64,000 nt of DNA from assembly GCF_000719115.1 (NCBI RefSeq), contig NZ_JOEA01000001.1, forward strand, positions 310,001 to 374,000. The letters run 5' to 3'. The stretch's first letter is position 1; every line of letters begins with the position of its first letter. Below, in pieces: positions 19,973-27,300 of the stretch. The notes under the pieces were generated by a model. The model saw only the letters and a list, made by a program, of their open reading frames with translations. It searched no databases and had not been told where the DNA came from. Made by a program: the position numbers and the translations under genes. This DNA is from Lentzea albidocapillata (GTDB taxonomy: Bacteria > Actinomycetota > Actinomycetes > Mycobacteriales > Pseudonocardiaceae).

Positions 19973-21169
19973 GTGGGAATGCTCGGCAACAGCACAAATA
20001 CCCGGTTGTCGTATTGGGTTACTCCATACCGGTGGCGGCGGGATTCGCTCGCGTTGAGCGCGGTCTCGTCGCTGTTGGTGCTTTCCACGCCGTTCACCAG
20101 CGCCGTTGCTCAAACCGCGCCGCCGAACTGTGACGCTTATCAAGTACGTTCATCCCATCGTGGAGACTTCTCGACGTTCACCAAAGTGGACGCGTCATCC
20201 GGTGGAGTGGCGGAAGTGGCCCGCCTGGACTACGCGGTGAACGCACTGGGGTACTCGTCGGCGCTGGGCCGTCTGGTTGGACTTACGTCCAAGGGCCACC
20301 GCTGGTGGAAAAACCCGTCGCACGTCGTGCTGATCGACACCAAGGGAGTGGTCAACGACCTCGGACCCGTTGACGCACACTGGTTCCGCACCGACGACGT
20401 GTCGGCGGGCGCGGTCGTCGGCACCACGTTCTATGTGCGCGACCACGCCCGGCTGCACGCCATCGACATCGACCCGGAGAGCCCGTCGTATCTCAAGATC
20501 GTGCGCACCGTGGTGCTGGACTGGCCCGCCCTGACGCTCGACGACTTCGCCGTCGATCCGTCGAGCGGGAAGCTGACCGGGGTGTCGGCCGCGGGCTGGG
20601 GGCCGGGTGAGGTCGTGTCGTTCGACCCGGCGACCGGGCGGGTGCTGAGCAAGGCGGAGATCGCCAACCTGCCCGGCAGGTCCACGTACGGCGCCGTGCT
20701 GATCGACGCTGCCGGCACGGTCTACGCCATCAACAACGGCTACAAGGGCCACAGCCGCGTCTACCGCGTCACGGGCACTACGGCCACCGAACTCTCGACT
20801 GGCCCGCAGATGGGCATGATCGACGCGGCGGGCTGCCTGCCGAACCCGATGCCGCCGCGCGTCGAACCTCCCGCACCCCGCCCCGAGGTGCCGCCGCCCC
20901 CGCCGCCGCCCGCTCCTCTCGCGCCGACCCCGGCTCCGGCGCCCGCACCGGTCGTGCCGCCGCCTTCGCCCACCACGGCCACGCCGCCGCCCGTTCCGCC
21001 GCAGCAACCCGTGCCGGTGCGTGCCGCACGTCAGAGGCCCGAGCCCCGCAAGGATCTTCCGCTCGACCCTGAGACCACGCCGATGACCAAGTCCCGCAAG
21101 TGGGCGATGGTCACCGTCATCCTCGTGATGCTCGGCGCCGGCGCGGCCGCCGCACGGACCCGGGGTTAG
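19973..21169 (+). CDS. secreted propeller protein with proline-rich wall linker and membrane anchor
   Basis: 398 residues. A signal peptide (hydrophobic LALSAVSSLLVLSTPFTSAVA after an arginine-rich stretch) precedes a DUF6923-like propeller domain (residues about 50-280). Then come about 75 residues that are mostly proline (PPPPPPPAPLAPTPAPAPAP and similar) and a C-terminal membrane helix ending AAARTRG. This fits a wall-spanning surface protein. The start may be GTG 19973 or ATG 19979; neither has a strong ribosome site. The similar layout of the protein at 5950-6900 is notable. Role unknown. Confidence 0.75.
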   Translation: MGMLGNSTNTRLSYWVTPYRWRRDSLALSAVSSLLVLSTPFTSAVAQTAPPNCDAYQVRSSHRGDFSTFTKVDASSGGVAEVARLDYAVNALGYSSALGRLVGLTSKGHRWWKNPSHVVLIDTKGVVNDLGPVDAHWFRTDDVSAGAVVGTTFYVRDHARLHAIDIDPESPSYLKIVRTVVLDWPALTLDDFAVDPSSGKLTGVSAAGWGPGEVVSFDPATGRVLSKAEIANLPGRSTYGAVLIDAAGTVYAINNGYKGHSRVYRVTGTTATELSTGPQMGMIDAAGCLPNPMPPRVEPPAPRPEVPPPPPPPAPLAPTPAPAPAPVVPPPSPTTATPPPVPPQQPVPVRAARQRPEPRKDLPLDPETTPMTKSRKWAMVTVILVMLGAGAAAARTRG

Positions 21170-21186
21170 AACTCGGCTTAATTCGG

Positions 21187-21215
21187 TTGGCACCAGGCGG
21201 CAGCGTCGCTAACGT
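21187..21215 (+). promoter_or_regulatory. promoter of the small basic protein leader
   Basis: TTGGCA, 17 bases, TAACGT. Transcription would start at about 21222, on top of the ATG of a four-codon reading frame. Confidence 0.5.
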
Positions 21216-21222
21216 TGCGGAC

Positions 21223-21302
21223 ATGCTCTTCATCTGATGAAGCCCCGCAGCGCTCTCGACGCTGCCCCTTCGCGACCTCGTCGTCGCGCGCGTCTCCGGT
21301 GA
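21223..21302 (+). other. mRNA leader with two mini reading frames
   Basis: ATG 21223 opens MLFI and a stop, placed for leaderless translation. The stop overlaps ATG 21237 (TGATG), opening a 21-residue arginine-rich peptide that ends at 21302. The junction lies in the perfect palindrome CTTCATC-T-GATGAAG (21228-21242). This could be a regulatory leader; nothing proves translation. Confidence 0.35.
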
Positions 21303-21378
21303 CCCATGCGCGGGTCCATCTCTCACGGCCGTCTTTCGCCGTGCCCTTTGCACGCCCTCTTCGCGAGGAGGCTTTCGC

Positions 21379-21546
21379 ATGCCTGACACCACCCAACCCC
21401 AGCCCGAGCCGGGCAACCGTGCTGCGCGACGTGCGCAGAAGCGGGGCAAGCAGGACCAGAACTCGCATTTCCAGCTGCCGCAGCAGCGTGTGCCGATGGT
21501 CCATCCGCGCCAGTTCGCGACCCGTCGCCGCGGAGGATCCGCGTAG
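21379..21546 (+). CDS. small basic protein, 55 residues
   Basis: The product starts MPDTTQPQPEPGNRAARRAQ and ends RRRGGSA. A strong GCGAGGAGG site lies seven bases before the ATG. The GNRAARRAxKRGK core recurs in small unannotated actinobacterial proteins, as far as I recall. Rich in Gln, Pro and Arg, with no membrane segment; it could bind nucleic acid. A leader of about 155 bases precedes it. Function unknown. Confidence 0.65.
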   Translation: MPDTTQPQPEPGNRAARRAQKRGKQDQNSHFQLPQQRVPMVHPRQFATRRRGGSA

Positions 21547-21690
21547 CCGACGCCGAACCGGGCGCGACACCAGCAGAGGACGTGGCCGAACGGTCACGTC
21601 CTCTGCTCCCTTCGTGGGCTTGGCCTCCCGTTCTGTCCGAATCCGATCTAGCCTGAGTTGCTACCGGACCGACAGGATCGGAGGCGCCAG

Positions 21691-22119
21691 GTGAGGATCG
21701 CTGACGTTTTGCGGACCAAGGGATCGGCGGTCGCGACAATCGACCCGGACGTACCGGTGTCCGAACTGCTCAGAGCGCTCGCCGAACACAACATCGGCGC
21801 GATCGTCGTCGTCGGTTCTTCCGGCGTGGCGGGGATCGTGTCGGAGCGCGACGTGGTGCGCCGGCTGCACGAGGTCGGTGTCAGCCTGCTGTCTTCACCC
21901 GTGTCGGCGATCATGACCGCCGACGTCTTCACCTGTTCGCCGTCGGACACGGTGGACAGCCTCACGGTCGTGATGACCGAGCGGCGCTTCCGCCACGTAC
22001 CCGTGCTGTCCGACGGGCAACTGGTCGGGATCGTCAGCATCGGCGACGTGGTGAAGAGCCGGATCGGACAGCTCGAGCAATCGCAGGACCAGCTGCAGGC
22101 CTACATCGCCCAAGGCTGA
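21691..22119 (+). CDS. CBS-domain protein
   Basis: 142 residues made of two CBS domains (about 8-60 and 72-130), the adenosine-nucleotide sensing pair. Typical segments are NIGAIVVVGSSGVAGIVSERD and RFRHVPVLSDGQLVGIVSIGD. There is no fused effector domain, so it acts by binding a partner. The GTG at 21691 has GGAGGCGCCAG upstream; the longer frame lacks a site. Stand-alone CBS pairs of this length are common in actinobacteria, often linked to dormancy or redox regulons, but nothing here shows such control. Confidence 0.88.
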   Translation: MRIADVLRTKGSAVATIDPDVPVSELLRALAEHNIGAIVVVGSSGVAGIVSERDVVRRLHEVGVSLLSSPVSAIMTADVFTCSPSDTVDSLTVVMTERRFRHVPVLSDGQLVGIVSIGDVVKSRIGQLEQSQDQLQAYIAQG

Positions 22120-22158
22120 CCGGCGGCGGACACGGAACCCCTCAGTACGCTGGATCGG

Positions 22159-23100
22159 GTGAAACCTTCTCCTGACCGGCCCGAACTCCTCCCGGAACTG
22201 GTGGAGGTCGCACCAGGGGTCCACGCCTACATCCAGCCCGACGGGTCCTGGATGATCAACAACACCGGCGTCGTCGTCGGCTCGGACGACACGCTGCTGC
22301 TCGTGGACACCACGTCCACCGAGGCACGCAATCGCGCGTTGCTCGCCTCGGTGACGTCGGTGTGTCCCGCAGCCCCGAGCTACGTGATCAACACCCACCA
22401 CCACGGTGACCACACCTTCGGCAACTGGCTCGTGCCGCCCTCGACCGTGATCGTCGGCCACGAGGCATGCCGCGAAGAGGTGCTCGCCGCCGGCCTGCTC
22501 GCCGCGCAGGTCCTGACCGGCCCGGACTACGGCCACATCGAGGTCCGCCCGCCGTCGCTCACCTACAGCACCTCGCTGACGCTGCACCTGGGCACGCGCG
22601 TGGTCGAACTGCACCACCCCGGACCGGCGCACACCCGCGGCGACACCGTCGCGTGGCTCCCGGCCGAGCGCGTCCTGTTCACCGGCGACCTGGTCTTCGC
22701 GGGCGGCCAGCCGTTCCTCGCCGAGGGCAGCATCCACGGCTACCTGTCAGCACTCGAGTTCCTGCGTTCGTTCGACGCCGACGTGGTCGTCCCCGGCCAC
22801 GGTCCGCTACTGCGGGGTCCCGAGATCGCTCGTGTTCTCGACGACCTGGTCGCCTACACGACCTACCTCTCGGAACTGGCCACGTCCGGCCACGCCTCCG
22901 GCAAGACCCCGATGGAAGCCGTCCGGGAGGCGGGAGAGTCGCGCTTCTCGTCGTGGCAGGAGTCCGAACGCCTGGTCGGCAACCTCCACCGTGCCTACCA
23001 CGAGCTCGACGGCAAGCCGCTCTCCGAACGCCTCGAACTGCCTCGCGTGTGGATGGACATGATGGAGCTGCACGGCGGCCCCATCGCCTGCCACGCCTGA
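22159..23100 (+). CDS. metallo-beta-lactamase-fold hydrolase
   Basis: 313 residues with the binuclear metal site THHHGDH (about residues 77-83), a second-shell GPAHTRGD and FTGDLVF, and a final PGHGP. No signal peptide. The fold covers many reactions (thioesters, lactones, phosphodiesters). The open N-terminal part, APGVHAYIQPDGSWMINNTG, is of the type often annotated as cyclase/glyoxalase-like. The GTG start lies 8 bases after TACGCT, possibly leaderless. Confidence 0.85.
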   Translation: MKPSPDRPELLPELVEVAPGVHAYIQPDGSWMINNTGVVVGSDDTLLLVDTTSTEARNRALLASVTSVCPAAPSYVINTHHHGDHTFGNWLVPPSTVIVGHEACREEVLAAGLLAAQVLTGPDYGHIEVRPPSLTYSTSLTLHLGTRVVELHHPGPAHTRGDTVAWLPAERVLFTGDLVFAGGQPFLAEGSIHGYLSALEFLRSFDADVVVPGHGPLLRGPEIARVLDDLVAYTTYLSELATSGHASGKTPMEAVREAGESRFSSWQESERLVGNLHRAYHELDGKPLSERLELPRVWMDMMELHGGPIACHA

Positions 23101-23103
23101 CGC

Positions 23104-23118
23104 CAACCAATATATTGC
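23104..23118 (+). repeat. AATATATT motif copy B
   Basis: CAACCAATATATTGC, four bases after the metallo-hydrolase stop and identical to 2105-2119. Confidence 0.6.
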
Positions 23119-23193
23119 GGCTCATGGCTGTCGACGACGCACCTCGGCCGCGTGGCCAGAACCCGCTACCTGCTGCTTCACGACCTCAAGGCC

Positions 23194-23199
23194 TATAAG
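23194..23199 (+). promoter_or_regulatory. -10 element of the DUF3500 gene
   Basis: TATAAG ends 8 bases before the ATG, predicting a leaderless mRNA. No good -35 is present. Confidence 0.5.
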
Positions 23200-23207
23200 T
23201 TCGAATC

Positions 23208-24173
23208 ATGCTGCACGACGTCGCCGACGCCACGCACCGATATATTAGTTTGCTCGCCGCTGACCAGCGCGAACACGCGATTCGTGCGGTCACCGACGAC
23301 GACCTGAGGCACCGCTGGGCGTATACGCCCGGTACACGCCCCGGACTCGCGCTAGGTGAGCTTCAGCGAAACCAGCGCAAGGCCGTGCACGGCATGCTTG
23401 CGACCGTGCTCAGCCCACACGCTTATGCGCAGGCAGCAGCGGTGATGGCATTGGAAGACGTGCTCGACGACCGCGAAGGCGGGACCCGCGATCGGCACAA
23501 CGGCGACTTCTGGACGGTGCTCTTCGGCACGCCCGGCGGCGACGACCCGTGGGGTTGGCGCGTCGAAGGACACCACCTGTCGGTGAACGTCGTCGTCGCC
23601 GACGGCCGCGTCTCGGCGACACCGTTCTTCCTGGGCGCGAACCCGGCCCGCGTCACCTACCGCGGCCGTGTCGTAGGTCAGCCACTGCGACTGGAAGAGG
23701 AACTCGCCCGCGAACTCCTGGACCGGATGGGCCCGACCGCCCGCCGCCTGGCCGTCGTCTCGGACACCGCTCCCGACGACATCCGCAGCGGCAACTCGCC
23801 GCGAATCAACCCGTCCGAACCGATCGGCGTGACGCCGGCCCAACTCGGCAAACCCGCTGCGGAGCTGCTCGTCGACATCGTCCGCTTCTACCTCGACCGG
23901 CTCTCCTACGAACTGGCCGACGAGGAGTTCGCCCGGATCGACCCGGAGCGCCTGCACTTCTCGTGGGAAGGCTCGCTACGCCGAGGCGAAGGCCACTACT
24001 ACCGCGTCCAGGGTCCGGACCTGCTCATCGAGTACGACAACACGGCCAACGAGGCCAACCACGTCCACACGGTCTGGCGTCGCCATTCAGGTGACTTCGG
24101 CGACGACCTGCTCGCCGCCCACTACGACGAGTCACGGCACACTGTCGTCCGTGGAGTGGCCCAGAACGGTTGA
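23208..24173 (+). CDS. DUF3500 protein
   Basis: 321 residues. The order of conserved segments, RNGDFWTVLFGTP-like (here HNGDFWTVLFGTPGG), WGWRVEGHHLSVNVVVADG and the late LLIEYDNTANEANHVHTVWR, matches DUF3500. The many conserved His/Asp/Glu residues suggest an enzyme, but no reaction is known to me. Its 3' end overlaps endonuclease V by 23 bases. A motif copy at 23237-23250 encodes R-Y-I-S-L near the N-terminus. Confidence 0.85.
   Translation: MLHDVADATHRYISLLAADQREHAIRAVTDDDLRHRWAYTPGTRPGLALGELQRNQRKAVHGMLATVLSPHAYAQAAAVMALEDVLDDREGGTRDRHNGDFWTVLFGTPGGDDPWGWRVEGHHLSVNVVVADGRVSATPFFLGANPARVTYRGRVVGQPLRLEEELARELLDRMGPTARRLAVVSDTAPDDIRSGNSPRINPSEPIGVTPAQLGKPAAELLVDIVRFYLDRLSYELADEEFARIDPERLHFSWEGSLRRGEGHYYRVQGPDLLIEYDNTANEANHVHTVWRRHSGDFGDDLLAAHYDESRHTVVRGVAQNG
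23237..23250 (+). repeat. dispersed motif copy 5 (one mismatch)
   Basis: CCGATATATTAGTT near the start of the DUF3500 gene, read as R-Y-I-S-L like the P450 copy but on the opposite strand. Confidence 0.65.
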
Positions 24174-24816
24174 CGACGCTGTCGCGATGCAAGAACGCCT
24201 GCGCAGCCAGGTGATCACCACAAGTGCCCCTGACCTGCGCATAGACACCGTCGCAGGCTTGGACGTCGGCTACCGTAGCAATGACTCGGTTGCGGGCGTC
24301 TGCGTGGTGTTCGATGCAAAGACGCTGGTCGTCCTCGACGAGGTGGTGGTCGAGGACACGACGGACTTTCCCTACATCGCCGGGCTGTTCGCGTTCCGCG
24401 AGATGCCAGTCCTGCTGCGAGCCCTCGATCAGGTGACCGTCGCGCCCGACCTGTTGGTCGCGGACGGTCAGGGCCTCGCGCATCCCCGCCGGTTCGGTCT
24501 GGCGTGCCATCTCGGTGTGCACACGGGCATCCCGAGCATCGGTGTCGCGAAGAACCCGATGGGCACGTTCGAGCAGCCCGGCCACGCCCGCGGGTCGATG
24601 AGCGACCTTGTCATGGACGGTGACGACGGCGACGAGGTCGTCGGCAGGGCCCTGCGCACGCAGGACGGCGTGAAGCCAGTCTTCGTGTCGGTCGGCCACA
24701 AGATCGACTTGGACCGTGCGTGCGCCGAAGTGCTGCGTCTGGCCCCGCGCTACCGGCTGCCCGAGACGACCCGCCGCGCCGACACGCTCACTCGGCAGGT
24801 TGCTTCGTCGGGGTGA
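24151..24816 (+). CDS. nfi: endonuclease V (deoxyinosine 3' endonuclease)
   Basis: Cuts DNA (or RNA) one phosphodiester 3' of inosine, starting repair of deaminated adenine. Catalytic and lesion-binding segments are visible: AGLDVGY with the metal-binding Asp, FPYIAGLFAFREMP with the PYIP-type wedge, and LLVADGQGLAHPRRFGLACH. I chose GTG 24151 (221 residues, the family length) over a longer frame inside DUF3500. The start overlaps DUF3500 and the 3' end overlaps lspA by 29 bases tail to tail. Confidence 0.92.
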   Translation: MEWPRTVDDAVAMQERLRSQVITTSAPDLRIDTVAGLDVGYRSNDSVAGVCVVFDAKTLVVLDEVVVEDTTDFPYIAGLFAFREMPVLLRALDQVTVAPDLLVADGQGLAHPRRFGLACHLGVHTGIPSIGVAKNPMGTFEQPGHARGSMSDLVMDGDDGDEVVGRALRTQDGVKPVFVSVGHKIDLDRACAEVLRLAPRYRLPETTRRADTLTRQVASSG

Positions 24817-25273
24817 AGCTCAGCAGCACGAGCAGGATCGCGCCGCAGACCAGCGCGATGTCCGCGACGTTGCCGACGAACCAGCCGTTGTAGTCGAGGA
24901 AGTCGACGACGTGCCCGCGCGCGAAGCCCGGCGGCCGGAACAGCCGGTCGAGCAGGTGTGTCGTCGCACCGCCCAGCATCAACGCGAGCGCGGACGCCCG
25001 CAGCCTCGTCTGCGGCTGCATGCCGTACCGCGCGAGCAGTACGACCGCGACGGCCGCGACGATGGTGAAGATCCACGTCGACCCCGCGCCGATCGAGAAC
25101 GCGGCACCGGGGTTGTAGAGGAGCCTGAGCTGCAGGAACTCCCCGAGCACGGGAATGGGCGCGCGGCCGGTCAGCGCGCTCTCGGCCCAGAACTTCGTGG
25201 CCTGGTCCAGCAGCAGCACGGGCACGGCGATGCCCATGACGAGCGGCACGCGGCGAGAGGTGGTGGTGTCCAT
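24788..25273 (-). CDS. lspA: lipoprotein signal peptidase
   Basis: Signal peptidase II removes the signal peptide of prolipoproteins at the lipobox cysteine. 161 residues with four membrane helices and both catalytic aspartates in the signatures GHVVDFLDY and FVGNVADIAL. The window encodes several likely clients (39545, 44231, 55914, 62451, 63079). The ATG at 25273 is preferred; an ATG at 25312 would add a poorly hydrophobic extension. Confidence 0.93.
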   Translation of the reverse strand: MDTTTSRRVPLVMGIAVPVLLLDQATKFWAESALTGRAPIPVLGEFLQLRLLYNPGAAFSIGAGSTWIFTIVAAVAVVLLARYGMQPQTRLRASALALMLGGATTHLLDRLFRPPGFARGHVVDFLDYNGWFVGNVADIALVCGAILLVLLSFTPTKQPAE

Positions 25274-25311
25274 TTGCGGACGAGCGTAGTTAAGAACACC
25301 ACCACTCGGCA

Positions 25312-25708
25312 TCAGACCCTCGTCACTTCGTGAAACGCTTCGACGTCGTCAACGTCGATCGCCGCGTGAAACTCCTCGTCCAGCGTCGCTGATCGCTCGT
25401 CCGTGTCGTAGTCGACGCAGATGCGCCACCGTTCGTCCGTGCGTCGCGAATATGTGTGGAAGCGGCCATAGAACGTGCGCCCGTCGCCATCCATGATCAC
25501 CGAGCTGCCTCGGTCAGCGAGCTCGCCGAACCACTTCTCCGTCTGGCCCGCGAACTCGGCGAACCCGAGCACCTGCTTCGCCGGGCCGCGCGCGGATCAG
25601 CTCCGGCGAGTGCAGGCCCAGGAAAGCCGGTGCATCCAGCCGCGCGAAGGCGTGCCGGAACGGGTGCCAGACATCGCCGTTGAGCTGCCACAGCAGGTTG
25701 GTGTCCAC
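25312..25708 (-). pseudogene. frameshifted NTF2/SnoaL-like protein gene
   Basis: The frame from GTG 25708 reads MDTNLLWQLNGDVWHPFRHA and on to HSPELIRA, then loses sense. From about 25590 a second frame continues as KQVLGFAEFAGQTEKWFGEL to the stop at 25312. Together they give a normal NTF2-like fold of about 130 residues, as in polyketide cyclase or SnoaL-like proteins. The break lies in the run GCGCGCGGCCCGG, so one inserted base explains it: true mutation, sequencing error or recoding. It is convergent with nothing and stands beside GH4. Confidence 0.65.
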
Positions 25709-25712
25709 GACC

Positions 25713-27011
25713 TCAGCACGTAGCGCGGAAGACTCCGGACAGGAGCGGATGCGCGTCGACGATCTTGCGGGCGATGCTCACGGAGTCGACGAGCGGATGC
25801 AGCGCCAACGCTTTCACCGCATGTGCGCGCTCACCGCTGATGGCGGCCTTGATGGTGGCGCGTTCGACGACCTTGAGCGCGGTCACGAGTCCGACGCCCT
25901 CGTCCGGCACCTGGCTGACCGAGACGGGCCGCGCGCCGTTCGCGTCGACAAGGCTCGGCACCTCGATGATGGCGTCCGCGTCCAGACACGCCAACGTCGT
26001 CTTGTTGGGCACGTTGAGGATCAAGGTGGCTCGATTGTCGGACGCGATGGCGTGCATCAGGTCGAGGGCGACCCGCTCGTAACCTCCGCCGTCGAGGTCG
26101 TCGCTGTCGCGCTCGTCCTCGCGGGTCTCGGCCATGTACGTCTGCTCGCGTTCGAGACGGGTCTGCTCCCAGCTCTTCCACGAAGGAGCCGAGTAGAACC
26201 GCTTCTGCTGTTCCAGGAGGAACGCCCCGCGCGACACGCCGGACTCCACTGCCTCACGTGTGAAGTAGTAGTAGTGCAGGTACTCGTTCGGAATGGCACC
26301 CAACGCCCGCAGCCACTCCGAGCCGAAGAGCTTGCCCTCCTCGAACGACTCGAGCCGCTCGGTGTCCGCGAGCAGATCCGGCAGCACGTCCCGCCCGTGC
26401 ACGTGGACACCCCGCAGCCAGCCGAGATGATTGAGGCCGGCGTAGTCGAGCCACGCGTCCGCGAGATCGGCGCCGACCGCCCGCACGACCCGCTTGCCGA
26501 GGCCGACGGGTGAGTCGCAGATGCCGATGACGCGACTGCCGAGGTGTGCCGCCATCGCCTCGGTGACCATGCCGGCGGGATTCGTGAAGTTGATGACCCA
26601 TGCGTCCGGCGCGTGCACGGATATACGGCGCGCGATGTCGAGCGCGACGGGCACGGTACGCAGACCGTATGCAACGCCGCCTGCGCCGACTGTCTCCTGC
26701 CCGAGCACACCGCAGCCCGCCGCGACGCTCTCGTCGGCCGCGCGCCCGTCGAGCCCACCGACGCGGATGGCGGAGAACACGAAGTCCGCCCCGCGCAACG
26801 CCTCGTCGAGGTCGGTCGACGCCGTCACGGTCGGCGCATCCGATATATCAGTCGCGAGTTCGGCGAGAACGCCTCCGATCGCGGACAACCGGGCAGCGTC
26901 AAGATCGTGCAGCACGACCTCCGTCACGCGACCGGGCGAGCGATCGGCGAGCAACGCGCGATAGACGAGCGGCACGCGGAAGCCGCCCCCGCCCAGGATG
27001 ACCAGCTTCAT
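25713..27011 (-). CDS. family 4 glycosidase (6-phospho-beta-glucosidase-like)
   Basis: GH4 enzymes cleave glycosides through an NAD+ and Mn2+ redox mechanism. 432 residues: Rossmann start KLVILGGGGFRVP, VINFTNPAGM, the metal-binding Cys in GICDSPVGLG and the metal His in GLNHLGWLRG. The C-S-P type motif favours the 6-phospho-beta-glucosidase branch. No PTS genes are nearby, so the substrate might not be phosphorylated. Two AT-rich islands are present (26618-26628 and 26840-26853). Confidence 0.9.
   Translation of the reverse strand: MKLVILGGGGFRVPLVYRALLADRSPGRVTEVVLHDLDAARLSAIGGVLAELATDISDAPTVTASTDLDEALRGADFVFSAIRVGGLDGRAADESVAAGCGVLGQETVGAGGVAYGLRTVPVALDIARRISVHAPDAWVINFTNPAGMVTEAMAAHLGSRVIGICDSPVGLGKRVVRAVGADLADAWLDYAGLNHLGWLRGVHVHGRDVLPDLLADTERLESFEEGKLFGSEWLRALGAIPNEYLHYYYFTREAVESGVSRGAFLLEQQKRFYSAPSWKSWEQTRLEREQTYMAETREDERDSDDLDGGGYERVALDLMHAIASDNRATLILNVPNKTTLACLDADAIIEVPSLVDANGARPVSVSQVPDEGVGLVTALKVVERATIKAAISGERAHAVKALALHPLVDSVSIARKIVDAHPLLSGVFRATC
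26840..26853 (+). repeat. dispersed motif copy 6
   Basis: CCGATATATCAGTC; on the GH4 strand it encodes T-D-I-S-D. Confidence 0.7.
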
Positions 27012-27300
27012 GCCTTCACCACATCCATTCAGGCCTCTTCCGCAGTGGTGGCCGCTTCGCTGAAGCCTACATTTCCAGATGCGGTCGACGACGAATTACC
27101 GGACGTTCGGCAGTCGAACCGCTGGCGGGCGGATGTAGAGCCTGTGACCACTGGTCGAGCCCGCTGACCAGGCCGATCGCCTTTGTCGCGGGCTCTCGCA
27201 AAGGGTGCCGCGCACGACTGAAGTGTGATATAAAGAATGGCTTTGGATTTACGGAATGAATTTTCCGTGGCGATAGAAAGATTGTATCACAGGGGGCAAG
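27012..27300. promoter_or_regulatory. AT-rich, hairpin-rich upstream region of the helicase gene
   Basis: 289 bases without a gene between divergent GH4 and helD. From 27221 the DNA turns AT-rich. Nested symmetry is seen: TGTGATA (27224-27230) with TATCACA (27285-27291), enclosing ACGGAA-N6-TTCCGT (27251-27268). CCTTTG...CAAAGG (27178-27202) is upstream. The outer pair ends next to the ribosome-binding site CAGGGGG, so folding could affect translation. No promoter can be fixed with confidence and no rifamycin-associated element is present. Confidence 0.5.

Noticed and set aside
23124..23198. A 24-codon reading frame (ATG GCT GTC) between the metallo-hydrolase and DUF3500 genes
   Set aside because: No ribosome site, no recognisable product, and it overlaps the likely promoter of DUF3500.
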